A stretch of DNA of 11,788 bases from an uncultured Actinomycetes bacterium. GTDB lineage: Bacteria; Actinomycetota; Actinomycetes; S36-B12; UBA5976. The stretch is from the NCBI GenBank assembly GCA_937896305.1, contig CALBND010000112.1, forward strand, positions 1-11,788, read 5' to 3'. The notes under the pieces were generated by a model. The model did no database searches and was not told the origin of the DNA. It was given only the letters and a program-made list of their open reading frames with translations. Position numbers and translations under genes: made by a program. Numbering within the stretch: the stretch's first letter is position 1; every line of letters begins with the position of its first letter. This document shows, piece by piece, positions 6,920 through 11,788 of this stretch.

Positions 6920-8119
6920 CTAATTTTTTTTATCAAGATAAACCTTAATCACCTTAAATGTTTCATCAATACCATTATTGTCTAACATCCTTTGTGATAT
7001 GTCGACTACATTTTGTTTATATGTAAGAGCCTCTGTAATTCTTTTGGAAACATTTTTGCTAGTTAATCTTCTGTGAGGTAAAGATTTGGGTCCTAATTTT
7101 TGAGAGTACAATTTATGTGCCCACCATGGTTGATCGACAATAAAGGGAACAATTACTGAAGGAGTTCCTGCTCTTAAAGCAGCGTGAGTTGTGCCAATTC
7201 CACCATGATGAAAAATCACCTTTACCAAAGGAAACAATTTAAAATGATTAACTGATTTAACTTCTAATACATCTGGGTCATTTTTAAACTCTTCTGCTAC
7301 TTCAAGTCCGCCCCATCCCGAAGAGATAATTATCTGCATACCAGAGGCTTTACAGCCTTTAATTATTTCTGTGGCTATTTTTTTTGGATTTCCTCTTTTC
7401 ATTGAACCAAAACCCGCATAAACAGTAGGTTTTCGATTAACAAATTCTAAAATCTCATCACTTATTCCAACATTTTCTTTTTCAAACCAAGGTCCAACTA
7501 AATGAGTATTTTGTGGCCAATCTTTTGGTCTGCTTAAAAGTGCGGGACTTATCAAAGAAAGTGAAAAATCATGTTTAGTATTTTTAACTTTTAGCGCTCT
7601 GGCCCATTTAAAGGTTTCTAGAAAGAATAATTTTTCAGCTAGCACCACACCTTTATAAGTTAGTTTATTTAAAAATCCCAAGTTAGAAGTCCAAATGCCT
7701 GCTGAGGCAAATTCTTTTGTGGGACTCAAAATTGGAATAATTTCAACAAGTCCTGATATGGCACCAACAGATCTTGCTGCAATTGGGGCGGTTAAAACTG
7801 TTGGGTGATATAAAACAACATCAGGTTTAATTTCTAAAATTTGGTCAACAACAGTGTTTAATAATTTAACAACAAATGGTCTAACTTTAGGAAAAAAATC
7901 TATGGAATTCTTTATTATGGAAACTCCATTTTTATCAACAAAATACTTTATCGAACCCGGAAGGCTCACAACCTTAAATTCAGCGTTTTCCAGTCTTGGT
8001 AAAAATTCTTGGGTAACTGCTAAATAAACCTCATGCCCTAAATTATGAGCTTTTTTTGCAAACGCGAAAAAAGGTTCAAAATCACCTTGGCTCCCAGCGG
8101 TTACTAAAAAGATTTTCAA
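6920..8119 (-). CDS. GT1/MGT-family (GT-B) glycosyltransferase
   Basis: 399 residues in two Rossmann-like halves. The N-terminus KIFLVTAGSQGDFEPFFAFA is the acceptor-side glycine-rich start of UGT/MGT enzymes. Further on come YAGFGSMKRGNPKK (about 234-247), then the donor-binding signature HHGGIGTTHAALRAG (304-318), and PFIVDQPWWAHKL with D329-Q330 contacting the sugar in related enzymes. The pattern is closest to sterol-, lipid- or rhamnosyl-glycosyltransferases of this superfamily; donor and acceptor are not predictable. No signal or membrane spans are seen; probably cytosolic or membrane-peripheral. The TTG start at 8119 is supported by AAGGA 8 nt upstream. It is a single gene between the decayed repeat (6779-6847) and copy B (8254-8445), with the other tRNA remnant just upstream of it. 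Confidence 0.93.
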   Translation of the reverse strand: MKIFLVTAGSQGDFEPFFAFAKKAHNLGHEVYLAVTQEFLPRLENAEFKVVSLPGSIKYFVDKNGVSIIKNSIDFFPKVRPFVVKLLNTVVDQILEIKPDVVLYHPTVLTAPIAARSVGAISGLVEIIPILSPTKEFASAGIWTSNLGFLNKLTYKGVVLAEKLFFLETFKWARALKVKNTKHDFSLSLISPALLSRPKDWPQNTHLVGPWFEKENVGISDEILEFVNRKPTVYAGFGSMKRGNPKKIATEIIKGCKASGMQIIISSGWGGLEVAEEFKNDPDVLEVKSVNHFKLFPLVKVIFHHGGIGTTHAALRAGTPSVIVPFIVDQPWWAHKLYSQKLGPKSLPHRRLTSKNVSKRITEALTYKQNVVDISQRMLDNNGIDETFKVIKVYLDKKN

Positions 8120-8162
8120 AATTTTTGTCCTTAATCGAGCAAAAACATATCAACAAAATTTC

Positions 8163-8208
8163 AGGGCCGCTTTCGGGAATTGAACCTGAGACCTTTGCTT
8201 TAGATCAA
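8163..8208 (-). pseudogene. Second tRNA 3'-half remnant (not Lys)
   Basis: The minus strand reads TCTAAAGCAAAGGTC, then a T-arm TCAGG-TTCAATT-CCCGA (4 of 5 pairs), then an acceptor strand AAGCGGC. The T-loop is canonical. The 5' side does not pair with the anticodon stem (GCAAA), so only the half from about the anticodon loop to the 3' end is present. The anticodon is ambiguous: UCU if the variable loop has five bases, CUA if it has four. This is what a displaced tRNA attachment site would leave. Confidence 0.45.
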
Positions 8209-8253
8209 CGTTAAGTTTAAATCCCCAGATTTATTAAATAATGCTCAAACAAT

Positions 8254-8445
8254 GTGGGCCCTGTCGGGATCGAACCGACGACCCACAGATTAAAAGTTCG
8301 TCCCAACAGGACCACTTTATGCCAGAGTAACCCGATTTACCCACAAGTAGCTATTAGGCCAAACTTGTTTGGAATGGGTTTAACCCAACCTAGATTTATC
8401 TATCCTGTTCGGATTTTGTTCAGGGAAATGTCAGAAATATAGATA
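8254..8445 (-). repeat. tRNA-Lys-like repeat, copy B
   Basis: The tRNA-like unit runs 8333 to 8255 on the minus strand: 5' GGGTTAC, loop CTTTTAA (8290-8296, anticodon TTT), variable GGGTC, a perfect T-stem GTCGG/CCGAC with loop TTCGATC, 3' strand AGGGCCC and discriminator A. CCA is not encoded. Between the 5' strand and the anticodon stem are about 25 nt with a GTCC/GGAC hairpin instead of a D-arm. The upstream extension shared with copy A holds CCAAAC/GTTTGG (8359-8372), the palindrome TGGGTTTAACCCA (8375-8387) and TATCTAT/ATAGATA (8397-8403, 8439-8445). With the remnant at 8163 it fills the 350-nt gap between the glycosyltransferase genes. Confidence 0.72.
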
Positions 8446-8469
8446 CTAAGGCTAATTTTCGATTGAATG

Positions 8470-9870
8470 CTAAAAGCAACAATTGGGAATTGTAAAATTG
8501 TATGGGTCTTCGTCAGAATTTATCCCATATTCTTTAAGAATAGATATAAGTTTTTCGGTCTCTACTATTTTTTTATTTCTGGTTTTAGACTCAAAGTGAA
8601 TAAAGTTATTGGTTCTTATAACGTAATTTTGAAGCCCTTGTTTCCTTGCTCTCAATGACATTTCGACGTCATTAAAATTATTTGGGTAACTTTCGTCCCA
8701 AAGACCTATTTTATTATTGTGTTTATTTGAAAAAAACATGTTTGCACCAGTGACCCCAATGACCTCGCGCACCTTGAAAAGATTCATTGCTTGTTTCTTT
8801 TGATATGGAGTCCCTCTCAAATAATGATCAGCGATTTCTCCATAAATTTTTATTCCTGCGTGATTTATGACTTTTTTAGAATCAAGTAAAAATGTGCCGA
8901 CGAATCCAGTTGATTTTCTATTTGCCAATTCGATTGCAATTCTTATCTCTTTAAGGGTAGAAGAATCGTCAATAATTTTAATATCATCATTTAGAAGCCA
9001 AATTAAATCATATTGGGCAGCTTGTAATCCAAGATTTACACGACGTGAAAAATTGAAGTGTTTTTCATCAGTTATATATCTAAATTTTGTTTTCCTATCC
9101 AACGCTTTAGAAAGATTTTCTTGATTTACCTCAGGTCCAACAATAACAATTATTTCGAATTCAATCATTAAGGAATTTAAATGTTTTGATATTTGTTCAA
9201 TAAGTCTTGAAAAGCTAGATGTTGAATCATAAACTTTTGTTGCCATCATATATTGCAATGTTGAAGGTATAATTACACTTACTGTTTGTCCGGATAAATT
9301 TTTGGCTAGTTCGTAATCTAATTCATAATTAAAACTTTTTAGTATTTCTGGAAAATCTAAATATGAATGAAATTTTTTGATAGTTTTCAATGGGAGAGAA
9401 ATTTTCTTAAAATCAATTTTTATTTCGCGAGAATTTACTAAGTCAACTTTTTCAAAATCTTGCCAATTATTAAGACAAAGATAAATACCGATATCTTTTG
9501 TGTAATCGAATTTCCTAATCAGTTCGGGTGAATATTCTGGTAGATGAACATAAACTAAATCAGAACCTAAATGATGATAGATTAGATCTGAAATTATCAA
9601 AGTTGGTTTATCTATTTTTTGGCTGATATCTTTTAATTTCTGCAAATTTATCAAGTTAAGTCTGCTGAAAGGTTTCAATATAATCACTATTTTTGCTTTT
9701 TGATGTAAAAATTTTTGTAAGATGCCTGGAGTAATTTTTATATACTTGCTTTTGAATTTGAGAGTTAAGGTCCAGTTAAAAAGAAGACAACTCTTCATTG
9801 AATGAATTAATAGTTTAATCAGTTCCGTTTTTTTGACATACTTGTAGTCGACTAAATCTACAATAATCAT
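8470..9870 (-). CDS. GT2 family glycosyltransferase with an extra N-terminal domain
   Basis: 466 residues. Residues about 196-430 are a GT-A (GT2) domain. They include TVSVIIPST at its first strand and FNFSRRVNLGLQAAQYDLIW leading to the DXD-type metal motif N294-D295-D296 (LLNDD). Then follow GVTGANMFF, the catalytic-base region GLWDESYPNNFNDVEMSLRA and a final H425 (FIHFES). This layout is that of rhamnosyltransferase-like enzymes that build surface polysaccharide; the donor sugar is a guess. Residues 1-190 are AT-rich-encoded and Ile/Lys/Leu-rich, without a motif I know; they may be a degenerate second glycosyltransferase or an acceptor domain. ATG 9870 follows directly after the stop of a 21-codon ORF (TAAATG) with no own Shine-Dalgarno. 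It is divergent from the RmlC-like gene. Confidence 0.9.
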   Translation of the reverse strand: MIIVDLVDYKYVKKTELIKLLIHSMKSCLLFNWTLTLKFKSKYIKITPGILQKFLHQKAKIVIILKPFSRLNLINLQKLKDISQKIDKPTLIISDLIYHHLGSDLVYVHLPEYSPELIRKFDYTKDIGIYLCLNNWQDFEKVDLVNSREIKIDFKKISLPLKTIKKFHSYLDFPEILKSFNYELDYELAKNLSGQTVSVIIPSTLQYMMATKVYDSTSSFSRLIEQISKHLNSLMIEFEIIVIVGPEVNQENLSKALDRKTKFRYITDEKHFNFSRRVNLGLQAAQYDLIWLLNDDIKIIDDSSTLKEIRIAIELANRKSTGFVGTFLLDSKKVINHAGIKIYGEIADHYLRGTPYQKKQAMNLFKVREVIGVTGANMFFSNKHNNKIGLWDESYPNNFNDVEMSLRARKQGLQNYVIRTNNFIHFESKTRNKKIVETEKLISILKEYGINSDEDPYNFTIPNCCF

Positions 9871-9936
9871 TTACAGCTTCAATAAGTTTATTGGGCGAAG
9901 TATCGCGTTCTTTATTTTTTTTAAAAGATTTTTCAT
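9871..9936 (-). CDS. Possible 21-aa basic leader peptide coupled to GT2
   Basis: ATG 9936 has GAGGG six nt upstream, a better site than the GT2 gene owns. The peptide MKNLLKKIKNAILRPINLLK (plus a final L) is basic and amphipathic. Its TAA stop (9873-9871) abuts the GT2 ATG (9870) without a gap, so ribosomes could re-initiate there. It may be a leader peptide, a small membrane-associated protein, or the former N-terminus of the GT2 separated by a frame change. Tentative. Confidence 0.35.
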   Translation of the reverse strand: MKNLLKKIKNAILRPINLLKL

Positions 9937-10126
9937 TTTTGTCCCTCTGAATTAAGCAGATTCTTACTACTTTCCAATTTGCCTTTTTTGATTATTCAAG
10001 CAAAGTTTAGTTCCAGAGCAGTCTGTGCATTTTCTTGTAGAGCTTTGACCTAATTCTCATGTTTGTAATTGATTCAATGTCTCCAGTCTAAATGCACTAT
10101 TATTGGGGATTCTAGGGGGGTAGAAA

Positions 10127-10642
10127 ATGGAATATAGACAGCAACCAGTTGATTTGCCTATCGAAATGCTTGCTCGTGTTCTAATTTCCGGAGTTGAAAT
10201 TAAAAATGCTCACGTATTAGGAGATGACCGAGGACAAATTACAGAGTTAATTGATTTAGAAGACAAATATTGGAATTCGGGATTTAAGTACATGTATAAA
10301 GGAACCTGCCGCCCAGGTAAGTGGAAAGGTTGGGGAGTTCACGATTTTCATGAAGATCGATATCTCGTTATCTCTGGGGAAATGCTTCTAGTCCTATTCG
10401 ATGACAGAAATGAAAGTTTAACAAAAGGGGTTATTCAAGAATTTTATCTTTCAGATACTGGAGTAAATCAAATAAAAATCCCAGCTGGAATTTGGCACTT
10501 GCAGAAGAATTTAGGAAAAGACGATTTAATATTTCTAAACAGCCCTTCAGAGGCTTACAACCATAAAAATCCAGATAAAAGAAGACTGCCTGTGGTAAAC
10601 GACTATATTCCTTATCGATTTAAACCAGAAATTGGATGGTGA
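10127..10642 (+). CDS. RmlC-like cupin (dTDP-4-keto-sugar 3,5-epimerase family)
   Basis: 171 residues, close to RmlC length. It has the RmlC layout: an N-terminal DDRGQITEL (33-41), then CRPGKWKGWGVHDFHEDRYL (61-80), equivalent to the RmlC segment with the catalytic histidine (H72 or H75 here). Next come LVISGEMLLVLFDDR (80-94), IPAGIWHLQKN (118-128), and late aromatic/His contacts (Y144, H146). RmlC enzymes epimerise dTDP-4-keto-6-deoxyglucose at C3/C5 on the way to dTDP-rhamnose. This member lacks the usual GLHFQ wording, so it may be an isomerase for another nucleotide sugar. The Shine-Dalgarno is AGGGGGG (10114-10120), 6 nt before ATG. The GT2 gene follows 36 nt later on the same strand. 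The 190-nt gap to the divergent genes must hold both promoters, but I see no convincing -35/-10 pair. Confidence 0.85.
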   Translation: MEYRQQPVDLPIEMLARVLISGVEIKNAHVLGDDRGQITELIDLEDKYWNSGFKYMYKGTCRPGKWKGWGVHDFHEDRYLVISGEMLLVLFDDRNESLTKGVIQEFYLSDTGVNQIKIPAGIWHLQKNLGKDDLIFLNSPSEAYNHKNPDKRRLPVVNDYIPYRFKPEIGW

Positions 10643-10678
10643 TATTACATTAATCATATTGAATTAAAACCAAGTCCG

Positions 10679-11611
10679 GTGCTGCAACAAAAAATAAGTT
10701 TTTCGCAGGCCGCGATTACTTTAAAGTTTATGTTTAATAGTTTATTCACTCCCAAAATAAAGTCAGAACCATTAGTTAGTGTCATAATTCCAACTTTCAA
10801 TTGGAGTGCTGCTCTAAAGCAAACAATAATTTCTGTTTTGAATCAAAAATATATGAATTATGAAATACTAGTAATTGGCGATTGTTGTACCGACGATTCT
10901 GAACAGATAGTAAAAAGTTTTAATGACAAAAGAATTAAGTGGTATAACCTTGATAAAAATTATGGAAGTCAATTTGGTCCTAATAATTTTGGTTTGAAAG
11001 TTGCGACTGGAAAGTACGTTGCATATGTAAACCATGATGATATCTGGCTAAAAAATCATTTAAGTTGGTCTGTGTATCAACTTGAAAAATACGATTCAAT
11101 TCTATCTATTTCTAATTGTATTATTCTAGGTCCGGAGAAGTCAAATATTTTCAGAATTACAAACCACAAAATTGATAAAATGAATGGTTCATGGACTCCC
11201 CCAAGTTCAATATTGCATAGGTTAGGTGCGATTCAAACTGTCGGCTACTGGAAGGACTTTAGAGATACAACTTTCCCAATTGACACTGAATTTATCTCTA
11301 GATTTTTTTCCTATAGTTTTGGCATCATAAATGTTCCAACGATAACTGTTGTCAAATTTCCAGCCTCGTGGAAAATAGATGCATACAAATTAAAGGAATC
11401 TAAACAACAAGAGATACTCAATAAAAGATTGCGGCGGGGTAAGTTTTATGTGACTCTACTAATGATCAAGTTTTGGTTTATTAGAAGAAGAGAGACAGTG
11501 GAATTTAATCCGCAGTCCCCCGTTAATCAAAAAGTTCAATATGAAAACTACCGGGACTCTATAAATAATAACCGTAAGATTCGTGGCTTACCCGAAATAT
11601 CAATCGACTAA
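10679..11611 (+). CDS. GT2 family glycosyltransferase
   Basis: 310 residues from GTG 10679. ATG 10730 is an alternative start that would still keep the whole catalytic domain; neither has a strong Shine-Dalgarno. The GT-A core starts at PLVSVIIPTFNWSAALKQTI (31-50) with ISVLNQKYMNYEILVIGDCC following. NNFGLKVATGKYVAYVNHDD places the DXD-type motif at H119-D120-D121. The C-terminal part is basic (KRLRRGKFYV, FIRRRE), suggesting a membrane-peripheral enzyme, but no span is seen. Probable role: sugar transfer in cell-surface glycan assembly, possibly using the nucleotide sugar made by the RmlC-like neighbour (inference). It lies in the same frame as the preceding gene, only 12 codons after its TGA. 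Copy C of the tRNA-like repeat begins about 43 nt downstream. Confidence 0.9.
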   Translation: MLQQKISFSQAAITLKFMFNSLFTPKIKSEPLVSVIIPTFNWSAALKQTIISVLNQKYMNYEILVIGDCCTDDSEQIVKSFNDKRIKWYNLDKNYGSQFGPNNFGLKVATGKYVAYVNHDDIWLKNHLSWSVYQLEKYDSILSISNCIILGPEKSNIFRITNHKIDKMNGSWTPPSSILHRLGAIQTVGYWKDFRDTTFPIDTEFISRFFSYSFGIINVPTITVVKFPASWKIDAYKLKESKQQEILNKRLRRGKFYVTLLMIKFWFIRRRETVEFNPQSPVNQKVQYENYRDSINNNRKIRGLPEISID

Positions 11612-11653
11612 AATTGCTTTTCTTAAACCATATTTTACATTTTGAATAAAAAA

Positions 11654-11763
11654 GTGGGCCCTGTCGGGATCGAACCGACGACCCACAGATTAAAAGTTCG
11701 TCCCAGCAAGACCACTCTATGTCAGAGTAACCCGATTTACCCATGATTAGCTATTAGGCCAAT
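11654..11763 (-). repeat. tRNA-Lys-like repeat, copy C
   Basis: The tRNA-like unit runs 11733 to 11655 on the minus strand and is nearly identical to copy B: the 3' half from the anticodon loop onward is the same, with only a few differences in the 5' part. Loop CTTTTAA gives anticodon TTT. The T-stem GTCGG/CCGAC and 3' strand AGGGCCC are intact, and CCA is not encoded. A hairpin ACTCT/AGAGT replaces the D-arm. Similarity to copy B ends near 11763, so the upstream extension differs or is truncated. The rest of the window to 11788 holds nothing I can name. Confidence 0.7.
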
Positions 11764-11788
11764 CCTCGTTGATAGGTGTTGAGACCTG

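Noticed and set aside
8375..8387. Integron attC site (GTTTAAC looks like a core site)
   Set aside because: The paired core sites and inner arms expected for attC are absent, and the tRNA homology explains the unit better.
8254..8442. Plus-strand open frame beginning MGPVGIEPTTHRLK
   Set aside because: It is the antisense translation of the tRNA-like unit; GIEPTT-type peptides are a well-known false annotation across tRNA genes. The minus-strand frame 11559-11744 over copy C is rejected likewise.
10075..10103. Promoter for the RmlC-like gene with TATTAT at 10098-10103
   Set aside because: The -10-like hexamer lacks a -35-like partner at 16-18 nt; in AT-rich DNA it is not informative.
4849..11655. 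Regular 3.4-kb spacing of the three clear copies (3406 and 3400 bp)
   Set aside because: The two intervals have different gene content and the first contains a further decayed copy, so equal spacing is most likely coincidence.
4849..11733. Functional tRNA-Lys genes
   Set aside because: The segment between the 5' strand and the anticodon stem is several bases too long and has no D-arm consensus. Acceptor pairing covers about five of seven pairs, and one anticodon-stem pair is lost. Function as an unusual tRNA-like RNA is not excluded.

Overview
This is an 11.8 kb piece of an AT-rich bacterial chromosome. It uses the standard code, has mostly clear Shine-Dalgarno sites, and also starts genes with GTG and TTG. 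The gene mix fits a low-GC aquatic actinobacterium: YibE/F, DoxX, UPF0303, a CAD-type alcohol dehydrogenase, and a secreted repeat protein with an AQA-ED type signal peptide. That assignment is an inference from gene content and composition; no rRNA or marker gene confirms it. No integrase, transposase, CRISPR array or replication gene is visible.

The left part (1 to about 2790) looks like ordinary chromosome. It holds the 5' part of a secreted Ig-like repeat protein and a UPF0303/HbpS-like gene, both on the minus strand. On the plus strand follow a zinc-dependent alcohol dehydrogenase and an overlapping SSAT-type N-acetyltransferase. The pair yibE/F-like plus doxX-like (5137-6680, minus) also looks like core genome. 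A displaced copy of the acetyltransferase 3' end lies tail to tail with yibE/F, 11 bases away. The ancestral order was therefore probably ADH - acetyltransferase - (convergent) yibE/F - doxX.

Between and to the right of these genes lies cell-surface glycan cargo: a GT-C-like polytopic membrane protein (3037-4755), a GT1/MGT-type glycosyltransferase (6920-8119), a large GT2 protein (8470-9870), an RmlC-like cupin (10127-10642) and a second GT2 (10679-11611). The cargo is separated by a repeat that no protein gene explains. It is a 79-nt tRNA-Lys(UUU)-like sequence with an intact anticodon loop, variable loop and T-arm but a non-tRNA D-arm region. All copies read leftwards on the minus strand. 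Clear copies are at 4849-4927, 8255-8333 and 11655-11733, and a decayed copy is at 6779-6847. A different tRNA 3' half lies at 8163-8208.

My reading (inference) is that small integrase-less cassettes carrying surface-glycan genes have accumulated here by site-specific insertion. One of them (about 2.34 kb) sits at the 3' end of the acetyltransferase gene, which it restored while displacing the old tail to 5056-5125. The tRNA-like copies would be cassette ends or attachment-site remnants. The overall picture resembles a tRNA-associated flexible genomic island in which surface-glycan genes are exchanged. The sequence itself shows the repeats, their common orientation and the duplicated gene tail. 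Mobility, the recombinase used and the function of the tRNA-like units are not shown.
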